Made by a program: the position numbers and the translations under genes. Positions 34,301-45,629 of a stretch of DNA of 64,000 bases are shown piece after piece. The notes under the pieces are model-generated. The model was not told the DNA's origin and did not search any database. It saw only the letters and a list, made by a program, of their open reading frames with translations. The stretch comes from Apiosordaria backusii (Eukaryota > Ascomycota > Sordariomycetes > Sordariales > Lasiosphaeriaceae): assembly GCA_030549205.1 (NCBI GenBank), contig JAUKTV010000001.1:1674001-1738000 (forward strand). The letters are read 5' to 3'. The first letter of the stretch is position 1, and every line of letters starts with the position of its first letter.

Positions 34301-36014
34301 CGTCGAAAACCGGCGCTAGGTGATCCCATATCTCTGACCAAGCGTCTTTATACCGGCTTCCCATGAGCTGTGGGTGTTTCTGGCCTGCGAGCGTGATATA
34401 TGCTTCGTTATAGATCGCAACAAAATCTGGGCCCCAGTATAGCGCTGCAGGATGTGGACTTCCCATGATCATGTTGGTCATGATGCGCAGGTCATTCGGC
34501 CATGTTTCCACGGGCCCTAAGGAGGTGGACCCCCAATCGACCGATCGAGCAAACTGATGGTGAGGTCCAAGGTTCGGATCATCCAGTGGTATTCGAGTCC
34601 AGTCAAAGATGGTTTGTAGCTGAGGCGTGATCTGGGTCATTAGTGGAGGTGGGGTCACAAGAACCATGTCATCGACAGACTGAACAACCGTGTCGGCGAC
34701 CGATCCGGCTCTGCTTCGAGGCTCCGAGTGAGCACGAACATGTGCCTCTGCTCCGGGTCCAAAATAGTCCCCACGTTCTCTCCGTGCCAGGGCTTCACGG
34801 CCGGTCCAAGGCCCGCTGTGTGCCCATGACGGTAGCTGGTTTGTCGAGCTGGGTGGTGTAGGCGTCTTTGACTCCAAAGTATTGACGTTTCCGCGGATTA
34901 CCCGAAATCGACGTCGGAGAGTCGAAGAGGTCCAGTTCATTCCCGCCCATGTCGGAGGAGAGGTGGTAGTTCCATCCAGTGATGTCCGGTCCCGCACAAG
35001 AGTGACAGCCCAAGATTTGAAGTGTGAAAACTCAGTGTTCTGGCCCGCAGCAGACGTCTCAGCCTGCAGGCGCTGCAAGAGTTCAGTTGACGCCTTGAGC
35101 GCAGCATTGGCATATATTATACGCAACGACCCAGGGCCGAAATTTGCTGGCTCATTAAGGTCGATCATAAACGTTGGCCGCTCGTCTTGTTCCAGTAACT
35201 CGACAACCCCTATGCCATGAAGCAACTGAGCAATATTGGACGGCGGCCAACCATCTGGGCTGCGCGATGGGTTTGATTGTTCTGCAGAGGACCAACTTCC
35301 AGGTGTACCTGATGATCTCGAAGGGCTGGCAGTAGTCACTGCCTTGGGAAGACGTAAAGTGGTGAACCCCTCATGACTTTCATGGCTTCCCATCATCGAT
35401 GCTGCTGCTGCCTCGGGGTCCGCAAATCCAGGTAGGTGGATCATTCTAGTCCCACGTGCCGAGTTCGAAAAGAAGAGCGGAGATAAAAGATCGCGATTCG
35501 TAGAACAGAGCTTCCCGGCGGTATCGGGCACAAGCGGGAGTGAGGTGAGGCGCGGTTTCTTCAAGGGAGATCCCAAGGGACGAGTAGGGCGATATTCCGC
35601 TCCAGGTAGTCTCTTTCCCAGGGCACCGCCAGGCGCCCTCGTGGGGGGCTCGGACGACGCGGCCGTAGACGGAGACCAGAGCCCGGAATCGGCTGAAGCT
35701 TGCGGACCTAACCCGAGCAAAGAACGGGTTAGGGAGAAGGGTGTCGATACGTCGGAATCATGCCGGCTGCTGTTAGATGATGCCGTCCACTCGCTCACAA
35801 CCTCGTCGATGGTTGCCCCGGCCACCTCGTTGAACTGATCGCTGCTGTCGTCGTGGCAAGAGAAATAGTCGATGGGCTCAGGGTTAACTCGGCGGGACGA
35901 GGACGGGGAGATCTGCGCTGGCGGAGGGGCAGGTGCAAGAGGAAACTGTGAATCCAAAACGATGGTGTTGAGGGCAGGAGGAAAGCAATTCTCGGGTTTA
36001 TCCTCCAGCGTCAT
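31345..36014 (-). CDS. Hybrid sensor histidine kinase with PAS domains and a receiver
   Basis: Two exons, 31506-36014 and 31345-31440, with a 65-nt intron (GTATGT donor, CTGACTAAC branch site, AAACAG acceptor); 1534 residues. The first ATG of the frame is 36014. A long Ser/Pro-rich N-terminus is followed by a PAS-like region from about residue 470 (SLGPVETWPNDLRIM, ALYWGPDFVAIYNEAY). A second PAS begins near 865 (FGPVGLFIADGQGQITFGNE). The H-box is DITSHEMRNPLSAI with phospho-acceptor His1010. The ATPase domain shows the N box NLMTNAIKFT, DTGPGLDDDE and GGSGLGLFICR. The receiver has ILIVEDN, acceptor Asp1453 in LMDLEMPVMDG, the AVTA threonine and SKPF lysine. An acidic insert of roughly 45 residues interrupts the receiver before that Asp. 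No transmembrane segment is evident, so it is probably cytosolic and feeds a phosphorelay to an Ypd1-type protein. The signal is unknown. Confidence 0.93.
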
Positions 36015-39000
36015 GCCCAAGCGAGCGACAGGCCAATATCAAAATTCCCCCAAACGGCCCAACGGATGAGGCTTCCTTGGGCGAGCTCGCAGCACCAGCT
36101 TCAATCTACGAAGGAGAGTGGCGGGACAGCTATCAACGACGATCCGCCACCTACAACTGCGACCGACAGAAGCCGTAGACGGACAACCAAGCAAGAGTTG
36201 TTCCTTTCAGGCACCAGATGCTCCCGGGCACCAGGCCATTGACTGCCGTGTCAAAGAAGAGACGAAGTCTTTTTTTTTGTTTGTTCCGGACCGTTTTCCC
36301 TTGAGATAAAAAGCTGGGTCGAAGGCTCGTGTTCCTAAGCAAAGAGTGGAGAGTGAGTTGATATTTGCTGTCGCATGCGGCAGCTTGACCTGGTACTTTG
36401 TTGCTTCGTGTTTTCTTGGGCCTTTGGCAAGTATCGTTCAACAACGGTTCGAGTTCAGCAGTGAGCTCGCGGTCTTGAGCAACCTGGAAACCTAGATGAC
36501 GGTATTTTGACGAGAAGAAGACAGGATAGGGTTTGCACTGGGAATTCTCTGGCGGGCAGCTGGTCAGGCAAATGCTAATCGAAATCGAAATCGAAATCGA
36601 AACTGGTCGACTGACTAAGAAAAGTAACTTTGGGGAATGGAAGCACAGCGAGCAGTGGACATGTCGCGGGGAAAAGCGACGTTGGAGAAGAACGTGGACG
36701 ACTACGGATACGCTACCTCAACTCGCAACGCGGGCGTGCAGCAGAGACACACAGGCCTGAAAGTGCCTGCCTGGTCCAATGATTAGCTCGGGAATTCACT
36801 GCGTTTCTGCGTTTCCAGAGGAAAGAAAACTTCAGGCCTTTGTTCCTCTCCCTAGCGTCTCGCCCGCTGTTGCTGTACCCGTACGGATCCGTAAAAACGG
36901 TGCGTCAAAAGTGGACTGATGAGGTTTCGAGGGTTTCCCCAGCAAAAGCATGATCGAGGGAGCAGGGGGTCGATGGTCCATCACGGTCTGGCCCACGAGC
37001 TCGTGCAACAACAACACCAAGAACCCCTGCAATTTACGCCGTATTTCACCATATTCGCCTACCGGTACGCTGATACGGCGGTTTTTGATACTCCAGTGCG
37101 CTGGCCGTTCCTGCCGAAGCATTGCGTGGAATCGGAAACTCTGCCTGCCATCGCAAACACTCAATCCTTTCTGCCGAGATTCCACTGCCATCCACAACCG
37201 TCCAGCATCGACACTGGAAGACACTCTCGTCCCTACCTATACTTGTGAACATAAGATGGCAAATACGGATATGCTGTGCACCCAAGTGAAAGCTTATCCG
37301 GAGCAATCCCTCCAGCTCCCATCGCCGCTTATGTAACGGCCGTAGCACGCTGGATCTCATTCTCATATTCTCTCATCATCACCAAACCTCGAACGCCGAC
37401 TTGAGCAGCGTCCTGACCGTCAGACCGTATCGGTCGGTCGGTACTGTCAGAACGCGAGACGGTGCAGATCTAATGTTCTGGAAGGGCCTATTCCTGCCCT
37501 CTCGCTTGGCTCCCTCAGAAAACAAAAGCTTCAACCCAATCACAAGCGAGACAGGATGTCTTCCATGTACGGGAAGTGGCCTGATTCTGCTGGCGGCAGG
37601 AGCCAGCCAAATTCCCATGAAGGGTGAGAGCGGCATTTTGAAATCCCATCTGTCGATTTCTCACATCCGCCCACAGCCGCCCAGAATTCTGAACACTCTC
37701 TTTTTTGACATGTGGTGAGGGTGGAGGTTGTGTCGTGGACTCTGACACTTGCAACATTTGCTCGCTAACTGATATCTCTGGTGGGGGTTTAGGCTCACAA
37801 GGTCATGGTGCCCCCCCGGCCCGCCAGTCCGTGGCTTGTAAAGACGGCGCCGTGATCTGGCTTTGAACGGTGAATCTGAGCCGCCATGTCAGACTAACCC
37901 GATGTTGTGCATTATCTCGATCTGAGCGACGAAAAGCTACTCCGAAAATAAACGGGATGACTCCGTTTCTGCCGAGGCCAGGCCCGATCCATCGGAATCT
38001 CGATCGGGGTTCGGTATCCATAAAACGTAACGCCGTCTGGGCTTCTGACATTCACACAACGGAGTTGCTTCCGCGCTGAAGTTGTATCGCGTTTTCTGAT
38101 CCTCCACCATTCACAGCACATCGTTTATCTTTGCGAAGGGCTTCCTTATTTCCATGGGGCCTGTTTTCATGTTCCAGTAGTCAAGGGGGGGCCATCTTCA
38201 TGTTTACATGCACCTTCGATATTGGAAAGGCATCTCGCTCCATCAAGAAGGGCTTTGCTAGCGACCATCCAAAATCTGGAGTGTACTAAATGTTACGGCT
38301 CACGATACGGACCAATCCGGAGGCCAGGACGAGTGCCCGAACGCTCAGGCACCGGGCCCCGAACCCTACCCGCACCGCCGCTCTCAGACTGGTAAGTTCC
38401 GCCGAATGCCGCCTCCCGTCCGCTCAGCCGCTCAACGGCGGCACGGCGACAGACATGCCGTGGAGGGTAGACCCTGGGGTGGAGGGTGATGGCGATACTG
38501 GGTGATGAGCACGATGCCACGATGCCGCTGGCGCGTGTGGTGGGCACACGATGAGCACACCACAGGAAGACCGTTCGATGTCTTGACCAACCAGAACTGG
38601 GGATAGCAGGCGCTGGCCCAAAATGACACGGCACACCCACAATCTCGGGCGACTCGCACTCACTCATCACTGACAATCTCACTCACCTCACCTGTCAAGC
38701 ATGAGTGTCTCTGTGTGGCTCACTCACACGCAGTGGGGTCCAACTGTTGGCGATGCAATGCGCTCTCACCCTCTCTCACCCAGGCAGTCTCCCAGCTGCC
38801 GAACGTTATTCATGTCATCCTTGGCAGCCCGACAGCAGCCGTCAACCCCCTGCTGTCCTCCGCGAGACGCCGCTGTGATTGGACGAGGGTTTGAGAGCTG
38901 GGCGCTTACAGCAACGCCGCAACCACGCTTGCTCAGGTCTCCCATTGGATCGTCAAGCTGTGATTGACGGTCCAGCTGCATCTTTTCAGGCTATCGCCTC

Positions 39001-39401
39001 TGGCCTGGGCGGCAGCACAGCATGGACACAAGAGAGGGGAATGGACGGCTGGGTTGGTGCTGCCAGAGACCCCCGAAAATGGATGGGAATGCAGCTTCTA
39101 ATAAAATCACGGTTCGCCTGTCGTTTGCCCCCCTCTCTTCTTCCCGTGATATGCGATTGGTGACTCCAAGGTGAACTTTTGCGACAACTTTGCGATCACG
39201 ATTGAGAAGGTGTTGGAGGGCAATTTGTCTCACCGGTGACCGATTGCGATTGCGACAGGATATCGATGTGAGATAGCCTCGACTGCCGGCGATTTGCTGG
39301 ATCATTGAGTGAGCGCGCCGACGACGAGGACGACCGCTATATAAGCCGACGACCAAAGCCCCTTTACCGACCGTGAAACTACCACACCAAGATATTCAAC
39401 A
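36015..39401. other. Long divergent intergenic region
   Basis: 3.4 kb between the histidine kinase and the MARVEL-like gene, which face away from each other. It contains a small hexanucleotide repeat at 36577-36602. No open frame shows a motif or plausible splicing. The length suggests extended promoters; the MARVEL gene has a possible TATA-like CTATATAAG near 39336. Confidence 0.45.
36577..36602 (+). repeat. Hexanucleotide microsatellite (AATCGA)n
   Basis: About four perfect copies of a 6-bp unit (AATCGA) lie in intergenic DNA upstream of the histidine kinase. It is a simple slippage repeat. Confidence 0.85.
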
Positions 39402-40407
39402 ATGGGTTACCGACTCCTCCGCCGCCCATGGCGAGCAAAGAAGCCCCTATACTGGGGCATGGTTCCCGAGCTTGCCGGCATCATCCCCCTTCTCGTCCTC
39501 TTCGGCGTCCAGCAGCCTGATGCGTGGCGGACTCTGTTCTGGCGCATCGGCGCCGACTACAAACTCAACTCCAGCCCGACGATGCTGCTATATGCCTATG
39601 CCAACCATAGACCACTCCCAACTGTCCCATTTGTCTGGTCGCAAACGTTCGTCTCGCTACCAACTCTCCTACATCAATTCATATCCTAACCCCATTCAAC
39701 AGATTAACCACCTTCAACGTGGCCATCACCATCGTCTCCCTCTTCATCCTCCTCGCTAAGATGATCGCGACCATCATGAAGATTTTCTACCCCATTTTCG
39801 GAACAGTGGTCGGCATCTCCCTCACGGCTCTCTACGCGGTGAGCGTGTACGGGCAAGCCGGGCCCGATTACGCCGACCCGAGGTACCCGAGCCCGTCGCC
39901 GTGGTATATCCGGAAGTCGTGTGACTTGGCGATTCCGTACAATGCGGTTAAGAGCTGCCAGATGTCCAAAGGGACGTTTGCTGTGACGATTTACATGGTG
40001 TTAGTCCCCCCCCCCTTCCTCCCAACCTTTCCCCAGATGTAAAACTGACAATTGGAAAAAACAGCACGGTGTACCTCGTACAAACCTGCCTTGCGATCTG
40101 GGCGATGTGGCCAAACAAGATGCTCGACATGATGGATGAGAGCGATGATGAGGAGGAATACGGGTATCACTCTGGAGCAGCAAAAGACAAGGGTGTCAGC
40201 GTGGAGATGACGACGCCGATTAGCCCGGAGGAGGGCGGCGGTGGTGGGTATTATCAGCCCCAACAGATGAGTGGTGCTGCTGGTGGTGGTGGTGGAAGCA
40301 GCGGGGGTGGGGGGTTCACGCATAACCCTGTGCCGTTTACGCCTAGGACGCAGGCTTTCCACACGCTGGATCGGAAGTTGCCTTTGAGGGTTGATACTTA
40401 TAGGTAA
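39402..40407 (+). CDS. Four-helix membrane protein, MARVEL-like
   Basis: Three exons, 39402-39646, 39703-39999 and 40065-40407, with introns of 56 and 65 nt (GTTCGT and GTTAGT donors, TCCTAAC branch site in the first); 294 residues. Four hydrophobic stretches are visible: VPELAGIIPLLVLFGV near residues 20-38, FNVAITIVSLFILLAKM near 86-104, FGTVVGISLTALYAVSV near 112-130, and TFAVTIYMVTVYLVQTCLAI near 175-200. This spacing is that of fungal MARVEL-type proteins, which associate with membrane domains and vesicle traffic. The C-terminal tail is cytosolic by prediction. It is acidic (DESDDEEEYG), then Gly-rich, and ends KLPLRVDTYR. A specific family member such as Nce102 cannot be assigned. The first donor is non-consensus but keeps frame and helix continuity. 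Confidence 0.75.
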
Positions 40408-40887
40408 TTGACCTTCTGGGGATGAGTTAGGGGCGGTGTATGATATTATGTTTGTGGGATGGGTTGGATTTGATGGGAGGGGAAAAGGAGGAAAATACCC
40501 CTGCTCTTTTTTCTTGGGGGGTTTGAGAAAAGAAGCAGTCCTCTCTCTTTTTTTATATGTGTTTTTATTACATTTCTAATTTTACGTCCTCTGTTGGGAT
40601 AGGGGCCAGGGAATTTATAAGGCTGGGTCTGTTCGTTTCTCTCATGGGGGAGGGAACTTGAGGGGTCTGAGTGCTCACATTTGTGCTCTTATATAAGACC
40701 AATGAACAATTACATGATGACAATCATACGTTGCAAAAGTGGGATATCTAATGTAAATTGCCAACAAGAGCTTGCATTTCGCTACGGCTATGGCTCGACC
40801 TAACATATCAGTCCTAAACTTTTTCATATCTCATAACCCATCTCCCTTCATAACACCCCTTACCCCTTAACCCCTTTTTCGTGTCCT
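40408..40887. other. Convergent 3' region
   Basis: About 480 bp between the ends of the MARVEL-like and dehydrogenase genes. T-rich and AT-rich sequence suits polyadenylation signals. Nothing else was seen. Confidence 0.5.
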
Positions 40888-42525
40888 TCACGACTGCAAC
40901 TTCTTCCCCATCCCCCCATACGTCACCATCTTGGTAACCTGATACTCCCCAATCCCGTACAAACTCCCCTCCCTTCCAAACCCGCTCTCCTTCACCCCCC
41001 CAAACGGGCTCGCAGGATCAGAAATCAACCCGGTATTCACCCCCACCATCCCGACCTCCAAATGCTCCGCCACCCTGTGAACTCTTTCAATATCCCTCGA
41101 AAAGAAATACCCCGCCAACCCCACGGTAGTGTTATTCGCAATCCTGACCACCTCCTCCTCGGTATCAAACGGGAACAACCCCGCCACCGGCCCAAACGTC
41201 TCCTCGCTCGCCATGGCCATGTCAGTCTTCATCCCGCTGATAACAGTAGGCTGGAAGAAATTCGGTCCCAGATCCGGGAGCTTGTGGCCCCCCAACAAAA
41301 CCTTGGCACCTTTGCTTTCGGCGTCGCGGACGTGCTCTTCCACTTTGGAGATGGCCTTGTGGTGGATCAACGGGCCGTGGGTGATGCCATTTTCGAATCC
41401 GTTTCCAACCTTGAACTCCCTGACTTTTTGGGCGAACTTCTCGGCGAATGCGTCGTAGATGCCACGTTGGACAAAGATTCTGTTGGCGCAAACGCAGGTT
41501 TGTCCTGAGGAGCGGAATTTACTCGCGATGGCGCCGGCGACGGCGAGGTCGACGTCTGCGTCGTCGAAGACGATGAAGGGGGCGTTGCCTCCGAGTTCCA
41601 AAGAGAGTTTCTTCAGGGTGGTGGAGCACTGCTTCATGAGGAGTTTACCGACGGGGGTGCTGCCGGTAAAGGAGATCTTGCGGATGGTGGGGTTGGTTGT
41701 CAGTTCCTCGCCTACTTCGGGGGTGTTGGCGTTGGCGGTGATCACGTTGACGACTCCGGGGGGAACACCCGCGCGATGGGCGAGCTCGGCTAGGGCCAAG
41801 GGGGTAAAAGGGGTTTCGCCGGGGGCTTTTACCACCACCGAACAACCCACAGCGAGAGCGGGCCCGATTTTACGGGTGATCATGGCCGCGGGGAAGTTCC
41901 AGGGGGTGATGAGGCCGCATACTCCGACGGGCTCTTTGATAGTGATGACGCGGTTGCCCGGGATGGAGGAGGGGATGGTGTCCCCGTAGATTCTCGGGGC
42001 TTCTTCGCTGAACCACTCAAAAAAGTTGGCCGCGTAGGTGACCTCGCCTTTGGCGTCGGCGGTGGGCTTGCCGTTTTCCCAGGTGATGAGGGTGGCGAGA
42101 TCGTCGGCGTTTTCGACGACGAGGTCGTACCATTTCCGGAGGAGCTTGGAGCGCTCACGGCCGGTCTTGTGGCGGAAGGACTCAAAGGCGGTTTCGGCGT
42201 GGGAGATGGCATTGCGGGTGTCCTCAGCGTTGAATTCAGGGCAGGTGCCGATGAGCTGCTCTGTGGCTGGGTCGTGGACTTCGAAAGTCTTGCCCGACTT
42301 TGCGGGAATCCATTCGCCGTTTACATAGCAGACGTTTTGTTTGAAGAGAGACGGGTCCCTGAGCTATTTTGGTTGTCAGTAATCTTTCTTGTATATATGA
42401 GCTGGGCCGAGGCACACCTTGGGAGCCATTGTGGAAGATAGGCGTGAGAATGAGGTGAGAGAGGACCGAAACTGAGATCTGGCTGCAATGCGTGCTGTGG
42501 AGGACAAAGCTTTTTGTAACATCAT
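40888..42525 (-). CDS. Succinate-semialdehyde dehydrogenase, mitochondrial
   Basis: Two exons, 42418-42525 and 40888-42363, with a 54-nt intron; 527 residues from the MM start. It oxidises succinate semialdehyde to succinate with NAD(P)+, the last step of the GABA shunt. Key sites are PWNFPAAM (catalytic Asn), the GSTPVGKLL cofactor turn, LSLELGGNAPF (general-base Glu), and SGQTCVCANR with nucleophile Cys326. The second Cys two residues later is the SSADH-type redox pair. Exon 1 encodes an Arg/Ser-rich presequence (LQKALSSTARIAARSQF). A third Met, residue 33 (ATG at 42427-42429, context ACAATGG), lies just before the enzyme body and would give a cytosolic form like yeast Uga2. An in-frame ATG further up at 42648 is possible but gives no better signal. 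Confidence 0.94.
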
Positions 42526-43814
42526 CTTAGGATGATGGTGTGTAGTGTAAATGCACGAAAAGAGGAGGAGCGCCAGAGATGCCGAGGCGATACGGATGAC
42601 GCTCGGGTATGGATGGGGACGTGTACTGCGTATGCAGATGCGGGACAAGTTGGAGTGTCTGTTGGCTAAGGTGTCTACGGCTCGGCTCTACCAGTACGGG
42701 ACGCTATTGTCCTTAGTGTCTGTGTTTACTTTGCAGGACGTTTGTAGCCTAGGAAGTGGTGAAGCTGTCTCTTTTTGGCATTCTAGATTCCCATTGATCA
42801 ATGACGTCGAGAGCGTTGCATGACAATCAGTCGACCTCCGCATCTCCCGGATGCAGTGGGGACGTCTCCGCCTAACGTCGGCACTGAGCTTGTTTCGACT
42901 TCAGACAACCCAAAGAGTAAATCGCGAGTTTGTCTGTGATAATCAACTTTCTTCAGATGTGCAGTATGTCTGGGAGCTCTCGAGTCTTCAATCTATTTCT
43001 TGCTTTGGGCACCTCTCGAGCAGCTACCCCACCATCGACAACTTCGTCACCCCGCCGCCAAGACTTCAAAGAACATATGTCCCAAGTGTACCGGTCACAA
43101 AAACTCAAGTCCAAAGGGTTTCCACAGTCTTTTTTTTCTTCAAGGCGAGAATTCTTAAGGTCAAGTATCTCGAACCAAATTTCCAGATGTTTTTCCTTCA
43201 ATGACACCTGCCTCCAACAGATACGGACACTCTCGATGTCTTCCCTGCTATTCCCCAGTTCCCCATGCTGCCCCGCACTTCCCGCCTCAGCGCCGCCCCT
43301 GCAATTGACCACTTACAAGCATTGCCTTCCTCAAACAGCAAAATCATGGTTTTCCCCAGAACGATCCCTGGATAAAAATCATGAAGGAACTCGGGGGATC
43401 CCGTTCGTTTCACAGGACCAAGTACCGGCAGCCAAGGAATGCTTATTTCAAGTGGAATATCTCCAGAACCCCGGATCCCTCCGTGGGAGCACGAACCAGA
43501 CGTTCGTTCCCATGCGGAGATTTTTGTGGAACCTGGTGATCCCCCTCTCCGGCCTCAATTTTTGGGCCTATGCTGTACACATCAGCCATGTCGATCAGTC
43601 AATCGGGTTACTTTCTGACCATTCAATGCGCAGAGCGCTGATCAAGTGAACCCTTTTAGCCTGACACACGACATTGGTGATCTCGTGCGGTGTCGTTGTT
43701 TTCATGTATTTCTGCTGCTGCTGTCCGCTTCAAGTTGAAGGGAATGGCCGACGAAGTCTGGGAGATGCTCTTTTCGCATTTCACTGAGTCTATCACTTAC
43801 ATTGGATATGAATC
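42526..43814. other. Divergent intergenic region SSADH / GH79
   Basis: 1.3 kb between two outward-facing genes. An open frame of 239 codons on the plus strand (42930-43649) starts with a non-ATG codon, has Ser-rich random-looking composition and no motif, and is not supported as a gene. Confidence 0.45.
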
Positions 43815-45629
43815 ATGTTGTCTTCCAACATGAGGCAAGTCGCCATCTTCTCTCTTCTTACAAGCTCAATCGTTGAGAGTCAATTCACAGTCAACACATC
43901 AATCACATCTGCAAACGAGGTGTTTGACGGATTTGTCAGTTTTAGCATTGAGTTCTCGAGCTTCCCAGACTTTGCAGGAAACAACTCGCATCCAAACAAT
44001 TTCTCGGATAACCTCTTGGAAAACATTAGACATATCAGCGGCGCGAAGCCATACATACGAGTGGGAGGCAATACCCAGGACTATGCTCTTTACAATGCCT
44101 CTTTGCCGTACGCTCTGAACGGGACGTTCGACCCCAGACGGTCGCTCGACTACCCAACGACAATCCATATCGGCCCTTCCTACTTTGAGTCTTACAATAC
44201 TTGGAAAGATGTCAAGTTCTCTCACGGTTTCAACCTCGGTCTTGGGGCTAATACGTCAGCTGGATGGCAGACACTACTCGACACAGTCCCTCTAGCTTGC
44301 AAAGCTCTTAGTGGAGGAAAGTTGTATCTCTGGGGATATGGCAACGAGCCCGACCTGTTCTCTACCGCTGCGCAAGGTCCGGTGCGACCTCCTAGTTGGA
44401 ATGAAAGCACCTACGTGTGGCAGTGGCAGAACGGGACCAGAACTATCCATGCATTGCTACAACAGCACTGCCCCGACCTTGCTCATGAGAGTCAATATGG
44501 CTACATGGCGCCCTCCCATGCTGGCGTTGGGAATCGCCTCAAGGCGCATATCAGCTGGGCAGCTGGTTTGAACAATGACAGGAATGTCAAGCTATACTCT
44601 ACTCATAAGTATGTTCTTTACCTTTTTACCGCTTTGCCCGTTGTCTCTACCAGGTACTTACAGATATCAACAGTTACATCTCCGGCGCCACAACCCCAGG
44701 CGTAACCCTTCAAACAACTCTCCTGAACCACACCGTCACCGCTCGTTCCATCGATGCCCAAGCAGCCGAGTACGCCCGGATCGTATCCCTCGACCCTGCC
44801 GCACCACCACCAATCTTTGGCGAGACAAACTCCCTCTATAATCAAGGCCGGCCAGGATTATCCAACACTTTTGGAGCAGCGCTCTGGGTGGTGGACTTTA
44901 ATCTTTACGCCGCGAGCAAAGGGTTCAAGAGGGTGCATATGCACCAGGGGACCAATTACCGGGTATGTTTCAATTATCTCACCCTTTTTTGGTTGAGGTT
45001 AGGATCATGTGCGTTGAAATTTTGGTGCGAGTATTCCTGACGGGTCTGGCTAACAATGTAAATGGGAGCAATAGTACGCCTCCTGGCAACCCATCGAGAC
45101 GAATATCACGACTATGGGAACGAAGCCGCCTTATTACGGGAATATTGCTACGGCAGCTGCCCTCGGGAAACACGAGCACGTGGAAGTGGTCAACATCCCT
45201 TTGGCTTACCACCGAGAGGCGGCATATGCAATCTACCACTCTGGGGTCTTATCCCGGATCATGGTCCTCAATATGAGGAGCTACAATACCACTCTCAACG
45301 GAGAGGGACTAATACCGCTACCTAGCCCGCCAAAGAGAGGGAGCGTGGAGTATGTTTTTCAGCTGGGCGGCTTTGAGAACAAGGGGGCTGTTAAACTTGG
45401 TGTAGCTGTCGGGGAGAAGCAGACGGTCAAAGTGCAGAGGCTGATTGCGAATGGGAGTGATGCCATTACTGGGATTAGTTGGGATGGGTGGAGTTACCAC
45501 TATGAGTTGGATGAGGGGAGGCCGGTGAGCTTAGGGAACGTTACTACTGGGGAAGAGGTCGAGGTTGATGGGGAGGGGAAGGTGAAAGTTCGGGTTGATG
45601 ATTCAAGTGCCGCTTTGTTGCTGTTTTGA
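43815..45629 (+). CDS. Secreted GH79 beta-glucuronidase-like glycosidase
   Basis: Three exons, 43815-44608, 44674-44962 and 45075-45629, with introns of 65 and 112 nt (both GTATGT donors); 545 residues. A signal peptide is visible (MRQVAIFSLLTSSIVES). The (beta/alpha)8 domain carries the GH79 acid/base Glu178 in WGYGNEPDL and the likely nucleophile Glu315 in IFGETNSLY. Other family marks are PYIRVGGNTQDYA and the HNYISGA segment formed across intron 1. The C-terminal beta domain (VVNIPLAY, SRIMVLNMRSYN) matches the GH79 C-terminal domain. Fungal GH79 enzymes release glucuronic or 4-O-methyl-glucuronic acid from arabinogalactan-protein or other plant glycans; the exact substrate is not readable here. 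About ten N-glycosylation sequons fit a secreted protein. A 22-codon uORF from an ATG at 43808 overlaps the start. Confidence 0.92.

Noticed and set aside
42930..43649. 239-codon plus-strand frame between SSADH and GH79
   Set aside because: It has no ATG at its start, no motif, and Ser-rich random composition; probably promoter DNA.
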